This document shows positions 47,219-59,702 of a stretch of DNA of 64,000 nucleotides, in pieces. The notes under the pieces were generated by a model. That model did no database searches, was not told the origin of the DNA, and was given only the letters and a program-made list of their open reading frames with translations. Origin of the DNA: Epiperipatus broadwayi. Lineage: Eukaryota > Onychophora > Udeonychophora > Euonychophora > Peripatidae. Where the stretch lies: NCBI GenBank assembly GCA_028023455.1, contig JAQFVV010000142.1:543501-607500 (forward strand), read 5' to 3'. Positions within the stretch are counted from its first letter, which is position 1. Every line of letters begins with the position of its first letter. The position numbers were made by a program, and so were the translations under genes.

Positions 47219-50200
47219 TATATCTTTATTTTAAAATATGCGTTTCGAACACAGTCACTTGACTGTGTAGTTTATATCAGAAAAAACTTAATTGTTTTTG
47301 CATAATATATTTATGACAGAACATTAAATCCTTGTGAAAGAAGTGATGTGCAAAAGATATTTATGATATTTTTTAATCAAAAAGTAAAATCTTTTAGATC
47401 GTTTTAATAAGAGTAAATTGTTTAAACATTAGTGAGAACAAAATAAAGAAAGCTCAAACAAGAAAAGATTAACAGTTTTTAAAATGAAAATACCTTTGAA
47501 GTTTGAACAAAATATAATTAAAAAAAAAAGCAAAACATTTATAAAGAGAAAATTTAATGAAAAAAAAACAACTAGTTATAAATTGCTAAAAAAATAAAAA
47601 AATATTAAAAAAAAATGCAACTAACAGATTAAATAAGTCATATACATTGGCGACTGATTTTTCATTCTGTTAATCTTCAAATATGTTTTAAAAACATCAC
47701 TGATTGTGTTTTAAACCTTCCATTAAATTTTAAAAAAAAATTATTATAGCATTATACTTTATTAAGTAATAATTTATTTAAAAATTCTTAATGCTATCAC
47801 TGTTTTGTCATCTTTCATGATTCAAGACTATTTTTGACAAAAATGAACCAATTTTATCTCTCTTCAGCATTTCAACAGAACAGTCACTAAAGACAATGTT
47901 ACTATATTTATTATTTTACATCCCTGATCTAGCCAATATTAGTATGCGAAATGGGCAGATTCAACCAATAGGCTGTCGATTGAGATCACATGATTATGCA
48001 TCGCAATTTTTCGTAGTTTTTTTTCTTTAGCACAATTTTGGAATTATATATATATATATTATTTAAAATGTAATTCTATATGTTTTCAAATTAAACAATT
48101 ATATGATAATGATATTGCAGGAAAAAAGTGTTGATGCATTTAAAATACCTGAATGTTGCAATTTTAGATAATAACTTACTTAGGTTGATCTGTGAATCAT
48201 TATGGCTGAAAAGTAGAATTCTCTCCAAATTCAAGTAAAATGATTGCAAGAGCTTTTCAGTGTAAAGATTTTGAAAATTTGCAATCATATTATCAAATTA
48301 TTAAATGAAATACTACATATAATAACATAGTGTTATCAAACAAATAACTTAATTGCTATCTAATATATGAAACTGAAGTTAACTCATGCAATACTAAATT
48401 TGTTATACAAAAATAAAAATACTATTAATCTAGGTCAAATAATAGTCATAGATCACATGACCCAATTCTCTTAAGCTTGTAAGATATAAACAATGAGCAT
48501 TGCCAATTGCTCAACAAGCTTTGTGACAAATGCTTAGCCAGAGAAAGTATTTAAAATATTTCTGTCAGAGAAAGCATTTAAAATATCTTTTTGACATATA
48601 AAAAACATTTTTTTTTGATATTTGACATATCTTGCTGGAAAAGTAAATGAAATGCAAGAGTGAAACAATCTATAAAAAATATTTTTGGGCTTTATTTGAG
48701 TGCTCATTTTTGAACTTTAAATAATTACTTGTTTCACTACATAAGATTGTCTAAAAAGCTCTTCATTTGACATTGTTTCACTATATCAATCACATGTGTG
48801 AAAGATCATTATCTTTCAAACTTGAACAAAAACTGAAAATTTAAATAATATTTATAGGAATACAGAAAATAATATCAGTAAGAAATAATGCATTTTTATA
48901 GAAATCACAATAAGAATGCCTAACTATAATTTCAATTTTAATATTCTGACCATAAAAAACATTATATATCACATAATCTAAGTTATTCAAGTTAGTTTCT
49001 TTTTATAAAAAATCAATACTCATATTACTAAAATGAATCCTATACAAAGTAAATATACTACTAATTAACTTTTTTGCAAATCCAGTATAATTTTTTATGC
49101 CATTTGATTCTGACAGATAAGAACCTAAATAGACACCTAGACTAAACAATGATAACAATAAGAATTATATTTAAATCAGCCAAAATATTATTAGAATTGC
49201 TTTAAAAATTAGTTTACATGTACATATTTATATCTAGATTTAAATCAATTCAAAACATCTCAGTTTACATAGATTTCAATTTTGTTATTACGACTGTTTA
49301 TTTTTGATATATATTTAAGCTTCTAGGAATCAGCTGAAAACTCATTTATTTTTGTCAACTGTTCACATTTAAACACGATATAGATGGCATAAAAAATATA
49401 ATTGATTTGTAGAATTATAATATTATTAGTGAGTAAAAAGAAAAATTAGTAATAATTACATCATTTTGTATAGCCATAATTTATCATAACTAGTGAAAGT
49501 AGTAGTGTGATCTTAAGAGTTTAATTATTCTATACAAATAGAAATATTTAATTTGACTAACATAAAATACAGATGGAGATATGTGATTTCAAAACTTTAA
49601 ATTTCCAGATATATCTATCTGTATGACAATGAAAATAATTTTCATCAACTCAATATATTTTATACTAAAAATCCCAGTGAAAAAGTGACTGGTTCTCTCT
49701 CCAAGCTTTCTATAACTACCCATCTTTGATTGGTGCAAATGTAATGTAGTGACATAGTTATTCACTATCAACCTTTTAAGATGATATTATATCTGGATGA
49801 TGAGATTTGACATAAGATTACATGAAACAATGCTATAATGTTAAATTTTGTTTTACACTGAGCAAATAAAAAATTAAAATAATTCAAACTCTGTATTACG
49901 GAGAAGCCATTTTAATAGTATCTAAATTAAATCTAAATACATGTTCTTTTTCACAATTGTAAAATAATGATGCATTTGTAAATTTTTTTTTTCATCTTTA
50001 TCCATATCAAATACTATATCATTCTCATCCTTAAATTCCTCCTTTGCTTTCCCATAGCATACATATGAACAGTTCAGTTGGCTACCTTCATGATATACAC
50101 AACAATATCAATTAATCTGCCATCTTAAATTTGACATTAAATTTCTTTACATATATAGCTCCAATAATTAGAGGCAACATATATGAAATGATGAAAACTT

Positions 50201-50835
50201 GATCCATGGAATTAACAACACATGCAGTGATTTGTAGCTTAGAATTGATATACAAGAAGCATAATTGTCTAGCATTAAATCATTATAAAACTGTCTGCTT
50301 ATGCAATATGTGGATGATGTATTCATGTGTGCACTGTACCGATGTTATTGAAAATAAATTTAACGAATTAACTATAGGATCAGCATTAATTGAAATAGAG
50401 ACCTGGAAAAAATGTCAAAATTTGTTGTTTAAATTTCAAATAAAATTAGATGATAATATGTTGAATGTTAAACTATTTAATATTGGGGTATGTGAAAATG
50501 TAAATTAGTGCATATATTTTTGGATCTTGGAGCATTTTTGTATTGACAATAATTGTATAAATAGATCTGAGATTCAATACCAAAGACAACATGAAAATTT
50601 ATACTTGTAACATTGGAATATTCTATTCAGTGTTTTCCCTGGAAGAGTGTATCTGGTCATTTTCCTTGAATAGGAGCATATTAACTCTTTTCAGGTTGAG
50701 TCATTTAGGCGATACAATATGCTTTAGACACAAGTAAATTTCATAGCTATCTTACATCTTAGCATGCTGACATAGCTGTTACATGGATTTAAGTATATTG
50801 CACTATTTTTAAAATTCCAATACTGCAATGAAGTT
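46063..50835. other. Gene-poor AT-rich stretch
   Basis: A (CA)n-(TA)n microsatellite lies at 47189-47219. Several short open frames (46861-47082, 48091-48288, 49589-49771, 50206-50508) show no known motif. The 50206-50508 frame (100 codons, MELTTHAVICSLELIYKK...) has a mixed composition but is not recognised. I see no repeat family here. Confidence 0.4.
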
Positions 50836-51134
50836 CTTCCACAATGCTATGCTGGTATGTTTTTTCTTATACTGCTGAAAATATCATAGGCATTTAGCTT
50901 CACTAATTCAGTGATAAAATTTCCAAGTACAACTTTGCTTGCGATAAATTTCAGCCAATAAAATAACTTGTGTAGAATTGTTAATGCCATTGCTTTTTTT
51001 TCAAATTGTTGATTCTCTCTGATGTTTGAAACCAAGACGTAAATACTTTGTTAATATAAGTTGAACAATATTTACCAACAAACTCTTATATTTTAACAAA
51101 CAATTTTATTGCACTTGACTGTTTTTTGAGTATT

Positions 51135-51149
51135 AACAAGTTGATGCTG
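51135..51149. repeat. SINE target-site duplication, left copy
   Basis: The 15-bp AACAAGTTGATGCTG is repeated exactly at 51264-51278 after the SINE A-tail. Confidence 0.85.
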
Positions 51150-51263
51150 TCTTGTATTGGTGGTTGAGAGGTCAGCATGACTACCTTGCACTTGCAGGCA
51201 GTTGCCCGGGTTGCAGTTTCGCGTCCTGGCCAATGCTATGACACTTAAAAAAAAAAAAACAAA
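51150..51263 (+). mobile_element. tRNA-derived SINE
   Basis: A 114-bp insert that is much more GC-rich than its surroundings. The pol III A-box-like TGGTTGAGAGGTCAGCATG (51161-51179) resembles the tRNA-type TGGCNNAGTGG. A degenerate B-box region, GGTTGCAGTTTCGCGTCC, lies about 50 bp downstream. The body ends in A12-13 CAAAA and is flanked by perfect 15-bp duplications, the hallmarks of LINE-mobilised SINEs. The overlapping minus-strand frame at 51093-51284 is a shadow. The source tRNA is not identified. Confidence 0.8.
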
Positions 51264-51699
51264 AACAAGTTGATGCTGACTCATTAAAATATTTTCCCTT
51301 TTTTTAAAAAAAAAACAAACAAGTTAATTATCTTTAATTAACTTACAAATCTAATAAACAAGACATTCCTCTTGCAAATCAAGAATTTTACATTTTCTTA
51401 TTTTTTTCAAAATAAAAGATATACTTCACATTAATTTTTATAATCTTGTTGAAATCAATAAATCTATTAAAATTAACAACTTCATCAAAACATAGAGTAT
51501 ATATTTAAATTTAGCATATTTTTTCTTATATTTTACTCTAATTCTTATTTATTTCTAAGAATTATTTTATTTAAATTCTTTCAATTTCTTTAAAAATGCT
51601 CATTTATGTAAGAAGATTTTACAACTTAATTTAAATATGAGTTAATATAGATAGTAAACCATGTATAGTATATGGGCAAATAATCTTCATAGCAAACTG

Positions 51700-53120
51700 G
51701 AAAATATAATTACAGAGTTTAAATCATAATTTATCACTGTAAATTTTTTTTTCATTAGAAGATGATTTTATATCTTTTACATTTAATATTTTCGTCATTA
51801 GATCTTTATATATTTATCTTTTTCTACTATTAAAAATCACTCTCTTGACTCAAAAATAGAAAAATACTCTAAAAGCATTAGAAAAGTTATTGGGTGGATA
51901 TTTCATTAAAGGATCATTAGATCCTCAATTGAACTATGCTGGTCTGATTCCAGCAATCTAAAAATGATTCTACACTATGAGTAAGGTACTATAGAATACA
52001 CATCCTGATATATGAATGTAAACCACAGTTATCTATTATTAATAAAATGATAATTGTTATAATTTTCTCTACTGACAATAAATTTATACACAAATTTTTA
52101 TCATCATTTCATATTATACTTAACAGATAAGATGCCATATACATTTCCAAACTTTTTCATGAAAATTAATATTACACACAATTCACACTATATAATATTC
52201 AGTTATCAGAAAAAGTGTAATGACATAACAACAATTTTAACTTCTTTAATAATTCCAAAAATATCCAGATACAACAATTATATCCTCTATCAATTTTTTC
52301 TCCAACTTGTACTTAGAGTTGCCTTGACTATGGGATAAGATTCTTGATAGCTTAAGGGTTGATTATTAACATCTACACTTATAAACCCATTAAAGCCTTG
52401 AGTAATTAGCTTTATTGTCTTAGTAAATATATATTTCAAATAGAATTTGGAACTTATAAATGACTATCATTATTCTGCTTTCAGAACAGGTTATATTTGC
52501 CTGTTTAATGAGGTTTGTTTAAGCTTCTTTACATTAATAATCTCACACTCATTGGTCAAGTTGCAATATTTAGTGTCTATATAAACAGATCAGATGATAT
52601 ATAATGGTAGTTACACTTTTATTGTTAATGGCAATTGCCTTGACTACCAGCTCAAATTGCTAAAAGCTTGAGAGCTAATTGTTAACATTCCTGCCTGTTT
52701 AATTTTTCTCACAGACTTTTCTTAACATATGCCTTCCTCTTCTTCTATGTTGAGTATATCAATATGTATAAGACTTCTTTTAAATGATTATTTTTAAGTG
52801 ATTATCAGCATTATAAAAGTCTTCTTTTCAGAATATATAACTTATACAGAGTTGTTATAAATTTTCATATCAATAAGACAAATATATAATCTCCATTTTA
52901 TCATGCTAGTTGAGTGCTATATGGAGATTATATTATTATGTTCAAGTTAGTTAGTAAAATGTAGTACTGGCAACAAAGCTCAATCATCATTGGGCCACCA
53001 TTTGTAAGAGTATGTATTCAAGTCATACATTGTTTGAGCAGTTTGTAAACGAACTGGATATCTGGTCATAGAATGTTAAATATATATATATGTTATACAA
53101 AGACTTTCATGAGTTGCATA
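51700..53120. other. No recognised gene
   Basis: AT-rich intergenic sequence. Short frames such as 52132-52338 have no motif. Confidence 0.45.
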
Positions 53121-53124
53121 TAAA

Positions 53125-53846
53125 AGGCATATTTTGCGGGTTCATCTGTGTTAAAATATTTTAAATATTGATGTACCGACATTTTGACTTGGTTATACAA
53201 GTCATCCACTCAGTGATAAAAGGTAGAAAGATGATTGTAGAGGTGCTACAATCACTGATTTTAAAAAAAAAAGTTAAAGCTTCACCAATAGCAAAAATAT
53301 TCAATTAAGATTGTTTTTTAAAAAAATCTTTCCAAATAGGAGGAAGTTTGCAAGTATCATCTCGCTTATTGATACAATCTGGCCTTTTAAGTATCTCAAT
53401 AGCTTTTCTAATTTAGCACTGTTATAGATTATCACATCTGGATATGATCCTGGTACTAAAAAAAACAATTTTATGACCTGAATCCATAGTATGGATTGAG
53501 AGTGCTGCTGCTGATGAGTGTTGTTTAACTGCATTAGCATGCTCATCTCTCTTAACACTGATGCAATGATTACTCATATCTATGTAAGAAGCTTTACAAT
53601 TTTACATGAGATTTGATAAACACCATGAGATTCAAGAGGGATTGAATCCTTAGGCTTGATTATTATATTGCTGATCTTTTGATGAGTAGAAAACACTATA
53701 TTTATATTAGAGCATTTTAATATACATCCAATATTGTCTGTAACTCCTTTTACATATGGAACACAAATCCTAATAGCTGATTTATCATATTTTTTGTTTC
53801 CTATTTTGTCCATTTTGGGCTTGAAATAAGGCTTTTTTAATAAATT
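53125..53846 (-). pseudogene. PLE-B copy, C-terminal part, minus strand
   Basis: 53855-53580 encodes the linker and the start of the endonuclease: RICVPYVKGVTDNIGCILKC and KPKDSIPLESHGVYQISCK (the GVY motif). After a shift, the YIxMSNHCISV region, HSSAAALS and the AIEILKRPDCINKRDD tail follow down to about 53300. The 3' region ends at ATATTTTGCGGG (53131-53142), mirrored at the right end of the neighbouring copy. Only the C-terminal third of the PLE is present. The frame 53558-53301 is out of register with the endonuclease. Confidence 0.75.
53160..53270 (-). ncRNA. Possible vestigial hammerhead in PLE-B 3' region
   Basis: Minus strand: GGAUGA, CUUG-loop-CAAG, U-CAAAA, UGUC. This resembles CUGAUGA / stem II / GAAA / UGUC with core substitutions. 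Stem I is not evident. Position and partial motif suggest decay from an active PLE hammerhead. Confidence 0.3.
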
Positions 53847-54530
53847 TATGGACAAAATAGGAAATGAAAAGATGATAAATCAGCTATTAGGATTTGTGTT
53901 CTATATGTAAAAGGAATTACAGACAGTATTGGACATATATTAAAATGATATAAATACAACATTTTCTATTCATTAAAAGATCAGCAATATAATAACCAAG
54001 CCTAAGGATTCAATCCCTCTTCAATCTCATGGTGTTTGTCAAATCTCATGTGAAAATTGTAAAGCTTCTTACATAGGTATGAGTAATCATTGCATTAGTG
54101 TTAGGTGAGATGAGCATGGTAATGCAGTTAAACAACACTAATCATCATCAGCACTCTCACTCCATACTATGAATTCAAGTCATAAAATTGATTTTTCTAG
54201 TACCAGGATCATATCCAGATGTGATAATCTATACCAATGCAAAATTAGAGAAGCAATTGAGATACTTAAAAGGCCAGATTGTATCAATAAGCGAGATGAT
54301 ACATGCAAGCTTCCTCCTATTTGGAAAGATTTTTAAAAAAAACAATCTTAACATTTTTGCTATAGGTGGAATTTTAACGTTTTTTTTCAAATCAGTGATT
54401 TTAGCATCTCTACAACCATCTTTCTACCTTTTATCACCCATTGGATGACTTGTGTGACCAAGTTCAAATGGTGGAACATCAATATTTAAAATATTTTAAC
54501 ACAGATGAACCCGCAAAATATGCCTTATAT
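53847..54530 (+). pseudogene. PLE-B copy, head-to-head partner, plus strand
   Basis: Mirror image of 53125-53846. It begins ATGGACAAAATAGGAAATG (53848), runs through SHGVCQISCENCKASYIGMSNH (54027-54095, GIY-YIG motifs), and the AIEILKRPDCINKRDD tail (54252-54300), and ends at CCCGCAAAATATGCC followed by (TA)n. Stops and indels throughout. The frame 54188-54448 is out of register. Confidence 0.75.
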
Positions 54531-54537
54531 ATATATA

Positions 54538-54823
54538 TAAATACAGCATTTTCTACTCATTAAAAGATCAGCAATATAATAACCAAGCCTAAGGATTCAA
54601 TCCCTCTTGAATCTCATGGTGTTTGTCAAATCTCATGTGAAAATTGTAAAGCTTCTTACATAGGTATGAGTAATCATTGCATTAGTGTTAGGAGAGATGA
54701 GCACGGTAATGCAGTTAAACAACACTCATCATCATCAGCACTCTCATTCCATACTATGGATTCAAGTCATAAAATTGATTTTTCTAGTACCAAGATCATA
54801 TCCAGATGTGATATATATATATA
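54538..54823 (+). mobile_element. Third PLE-B partial copy, direct tandem
   Basis: Starts at ATACAGCATTTTCTACTC (compare ATACAACATTTTCTATTC at 53953) and repeats the endonuclease region in the same orientation to TATCCAGATGTGAT, ending in (AT)n. Separated from the previous copy only by (TA)n. Direct tandem copies are typical of PLE insertions. Confidence 0.75.
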
Positions 54824-54829
54824 TTGCAA

Positions 54830-56530
54830 TTATCAGTTGAAATAAAATGGATTTATCAACAAACAAAGCTTCGTTAATTAGTAGTGTGACTAATGCCAAA
54901 TTAGCAACAATTATATCTGTATTTTTATGTATAATAATATGACTTTGTCTATTTCTCTCTTGTGGACCAATGATAATGAATATTATTATATCTCTACTTT
55001 AATCAATGATAATATATACATAAAATATATGTATAAGTAATGGCCTAATTCTCTCTTGTCTTCCAATGCTAAATGAAAATAATCGTTAAAACACGATTCT
55101 TAAACCATCTCTCTATCAGTCAATCAAAAAATAATACTAATAATGATTTGAATTTATTTTGAGCATCAACTGTAACTTTAAGTGTAGCATCAGAATCATT
55201 ACACAACCATCTAGTTCCACTACTTATTCATTATGTCCCATAATATTAGCAGTTTCGCACATAGCAATTTGCTCCAGACAGATATAAGTAACAAATTAAT
55301 ATCTAACTATTGAAACATGCCAAATAATGAAGTTTAATATGATATGCTAACAATAACGATGCATAGAAAAAATATAAAGATTTTAAATTTAAAATATTTG
55401 AATAAAAAAAATTGCGAATGATAAAAAGTTTTGAATATAGAATAAATGAGCATTTATTACACAATACATCTTTAAGAATTTAGTTATTATATTAATAACT
55501 CTACCTATGTAAATAACTATTATCATTTAATAAAACCTTCCAACCATAGCTTACCAAAACAGGGTTTACTAACAAAGGTATTTTATTATAGACTAGATGA
55601 ATAATATTCACCTTGCATCCACAGACTAAGTTCTTTACTAACACTCATTTTGTATTCTACTGACTTTCGGATCATATCTTCTTTGTACATATCACTTTGT
55701 AACCTCACCTAGTTAATTCTTGTTATTTCGTTTTTTTTTTTTGTAATCACTTATAGGTCAAATAAAATTATCTTGAAAGAGAAAATAAGTAACTTTAAAT
55801 GCATATTGTATATATATCCCACTACCCATGAATGTAATGTAAAAATATCAAATAGGAAAATACACTCATGTAGATTAAAAAATATATATTTAGAATATAA
55901 TATACTCATTAATAAAGTTAATAAATAATAATAATAATGCTTTATAAATCCGATATTAATAAATAAAAATGTATTATTATTGAATATTAATTAGATAAAA
56001 TTAAATTCTCATTTGGAGCTCAAAAAATCAAATCATAATATTCTTTTAATACATTCTTAAGTGACTTTTAGTATGCATAGAAAAGATTGTTTCTAGATTA
56101 CCTGCAATATTCATTTTAGTACCCCCACCCTCCACCAAGCCACAAAAGCAAATCTGTTTTTTTTCCTTGAACAAAGATATTCAATTCTTTTCAGGATACT
56201 TTTCTTTGCTTTACAGTTTTCAAATTTTATTACTTTTTTCTTCTTATATAATTCTCATTTATAAGCATAATAAAAAAATAGGTATGAGGAAAGGCATTCA
56301 AAACCAAGGTTAGATTACAATAGGTGCCACAGTTTTTCATTAGGTAGCTTTGACAGCAAGCTTGCAATCTAGCAGAGAGGTGCAACAATACACTATTTAA
56401 GTCTATTGCATCATTTTAAAATTTTCATTAATACAGTGCCAGTCTTTCATCATGATACAATAACAATTTTCTCCTTATTCTTCATAAAATACCATAGATT
56501 TCAGTAACCAAAAAAAATTGTTGTTATAAC
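54830..56530. other. No recognised gene
   Basis: AT-rich sequence without recognisable coding or repeat structure. Confidence 0.45.
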
Positions 56531-56539
56531 TGATTGGCT

Positions 56540-57150
56540 TCTCTTAAATCAAGTTGTTGAAACAACTTGCCTGGAGTTATTAAAGCAATTGCTTTCTTCC
56601 AAACTGGCAATTTCCCTCTATTGTTTGAAACTATGTCCTAAATATTTTGTCACATCAAGATGTAAACAAAATTCACCAACAAACCTTTTTTTTCTAATAA
56701 TAGTTAATTTTACTGAATCTAGCTATTCTTTTAAAAAAATTAAAAATTTTCATTATGATCCATTAAATTCTCTCTTCCATTTTTTTTTGTCAAAAAAGTT
56801 GTTACCTTTAATTACATACAAATGTAATAAACAGGATAAACCTGTTGTACAATCAAATATATGATTGAATTTTTATAATTTCTTTTTTCAAAGTAAAAAA
56901 ACCCCAACATGTTTCACATCTAATTTTCATTTCTTAAAAAAATATTTTAAGTTTATTAAAATTGACAAATTCAGCAAAAATTAGACTACATATTAAGTTT
57001 TTCCTATTTTAGTTCTTATATTTTAACTCTAATATTTATTCACTTCTAATTATTTTATTTAAATTGCTTTTATTTTTAAAAAAGAAAATACTCATTTATA
57101 CGAAGATTATACAAGTTTATTCAATTATGGCTTAACATAGATGATAAAAA
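56540..57150. repeat. Diverged duplicate of 50840-51690, copy 2
   Basis: Same block order as copy 1 but without the SINE. The open frame 56589-56864 does not correspond to a frame in copy 1. Confidence 0.45.
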
Positions 57151-57163
57151 CATTTGTACCTGC

Positions 57164-57164
<1 letters not shown>

Positions 57165-57241
<77 letters not shown>

Positions 57242-57242
57242 A
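57165..57242. repeat. (AT)n-(GT)n compound microsatellite
   Basis: About 54 bases of AT dinucleotides followed by about 22 of GT. A further CACACA / TATATA / GTGTGT palindrome lies at 57484-57523. Confidence 0.95.
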
Positions 57243-57529
57243 GTATAGAGCATTTGAAAATAAACAACACACTCAAAAAAAAGTTTGAAATAATAAATGG
57301 AATTCTTTACTCTATCAGTTGAGTATAATAAATAAAATTGGAGACAAAAATGTAGAGGAATTCACCTTTTGCCTTTAAGTCTCCTATGACTTTGAACTGT
57401 TTAATTAATAATATAACAATAAAGTAGACAGGGTGGGATAATGTAAGGCCATGCAAATTATGTGGTGAATTCGAGTCAGATTGCACACATACACACACCC
57501 ATATATATGTGTGTGTACACACACTATGG

Positions 57530-59698
57530 GAAGGAGAATTGTGCATTCAAAGACCTGGTGTTTACTTATATATAGAAATATGGAAAACAATTGTACAAAT
57601 GTTTCACTATATTATAATCGTGAAAAATGATATGTATGTGGGATTGATCTGAATATTTTTCAAACAATTTTTTAAAAAGGAATCAATAGAAAAAAAAAAT
57701 CAAAGAAACAAGACTCGATGCACACGGGAAAAACCGAAAATAAAAACGCAATGAATAAAAAAGTCCATAGCATTCAAACACATGGATTTTTAAATGTTGA
57801 CTTGAGATGAGTAGGAAGTTAAGATTTACTAAAATTAATGGTGAATTATATTCTCTGTTACAATGCTTTTTATACTATATTCATATTTGTGTGGGTTGTC
57901 AACATAATATCATGCTCAAATTACTTTGGCTTCAGGGAAAATTTACTTTATATATATTCAAAGCGAAATGTTAGTCATAAAAGGTGACAAAAAAGAAGAA
58001 TTAAAAAAAGCTTAATGCATTCACGATTATTATTATTATGTTTAAAAGAAGCAAAGGTTATAAATAGTTGTAGAATAAACCAAAAGTAATTTATATTCCA
58101 ATAAAATATCAAATTTAATTAAGTAATTTAATCAATACTATAAAATAATAATAGCCAAACTAAATATAATAAGAATTAATAATTCTGTAAAATGTTAAGA
58201 AAACTCCATATTTAAATAGATATAAAATATTTTTTCTTCTTTTTTATGTGATATTTGGAATGAAAAATAAAACTGTAAATAATTAGAAAATTACCATTAT
58301 CTATCCTTTTTACCCCCCTCCCCCCATCTCAGTGTGTGCGTAGTGTGAATACTGTTTTCAGTTTCATTTTTATACATGGAACCTGCAAATAACCTTCACA
58401 ACTTTCTGTCTTAAGACCTTCAATTTAATATATATATAAAATAAATGATTAACTTTCTCAAACTCTGCATTTTCTGATGTTTTTTTTGTTTCACACATCT
58501 ACATAAAAATATATGATAAAATGATTATTACTTATCTGAAAATAATAAATTTGACTTCATTAGATAGATATCTTTGTTCATTACTGAAATAAATTTTAAA
58601 TGTTCACATTTTGTTTCTGTAAATATTAAAAAAATGAGGTCGTAAACAAAACAAAGAGTTTAGATGGCAATTGTTTCTAGAAAGATTATTTTTAGTTTAT
58701 AAAATCAACAAAATATTTCTTAATTCTTATTATTTTTAAACATCTGAATGAATAATTATTTATTTCTCTTATATCTAATGAATTATGCTTTAAACGTTTA
58801 AATTTTTTGAATATTTATTGCAAAATTGCAATATTTTCATACTCATAAATATAAAGTAGATTGCTTACGTAGCAGCTAATCTTGTAAATTGCATCAGGCT
58901 ATATTCATGTTAGCTGCTAATATAATGTTATATTTTTGAAAATAAAGTATTTCAAGCCAATATAAGTTATTAATAATTTATACTTCCTGATATCTAATAA
59001 ATATAGTGTAAATTATTTTAAAAAAATTATTTAAAACTATAAAAAAAATTGCAAATAACCACATTTTTGGGTCATTAAAACTACAATGTCATAAAATGCT
59101 GAATGTTTTACAGCCTTGGCAACAGACAATAGCTGAAAATGTCAGGACAGGGCTTATGTCTATTGTAAGAGTGGGAATTTTGAATTTTCCACTTTCTACC
59201 ACAAATTTTTCAGTGAAAATTTATTATAACAAAATATATTGTTTAACACGCATTTTAACATATAATACCTACAAAAAAATTCAACAGGGAGTGAATTAGT
59301 CAAAAGTCAAAATTCTGTTGTCCCACTTAATTGAAAGATTAAGTTTAATTCTTTAAAAATACTTTTCAAATCCTATTAATATATGCACAATATTGTTTGT
59401 AATTATTATAAAAAGTTTTCATTCTGGTATACAGTTAAGTTGTAAAACCTACTGATAAATTTAAATAATTTTGAATGCCACTGGACATTTAGTCCTTAAA
59501 TTAGAAATTGTTCAATTATTATTCTGTGGGTGAGTTATAGAGTGATAAAAATGTAATATACAAATATGTCAATTTGGTTATATATTAGTATTGTACTGTT
59601 GTCCCATCACATTGATGAATAAATGTCACAAGACTTTATAATATTTTGTTGTTGATTAAATTATTATACTTCAATTCATTGATAATATTTTTTTTTCT
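57530..59698. other. No recognised gene
   Basis: AT-rich intergenic sequence. A C-rich run lies near 58312-58326. The frame 59096-59299 has no known motif. Confidence 0.45.
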
Positions 59699-59702
59699 AA
59701 TA

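Larger units (their letters stand above)
50840..51690. repeat. Diverged duplicate of 56540-57150, copy 1
   Basis: Short blocks align in the same order with the second copy: GCxATTGCTTTxTT, GTTTGAAAC, a TTTACCAACAAAC / TTCACCAACAAAC pair, TTAATTA-CTTxCAAAT-TAATAAAC, TATTTTACTCTAATxxTTATT and ACTCATTTAT. It is old and strongly diverged, with a SINE inserted only in this copy. Nature unknown. Confidence 0.45.
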
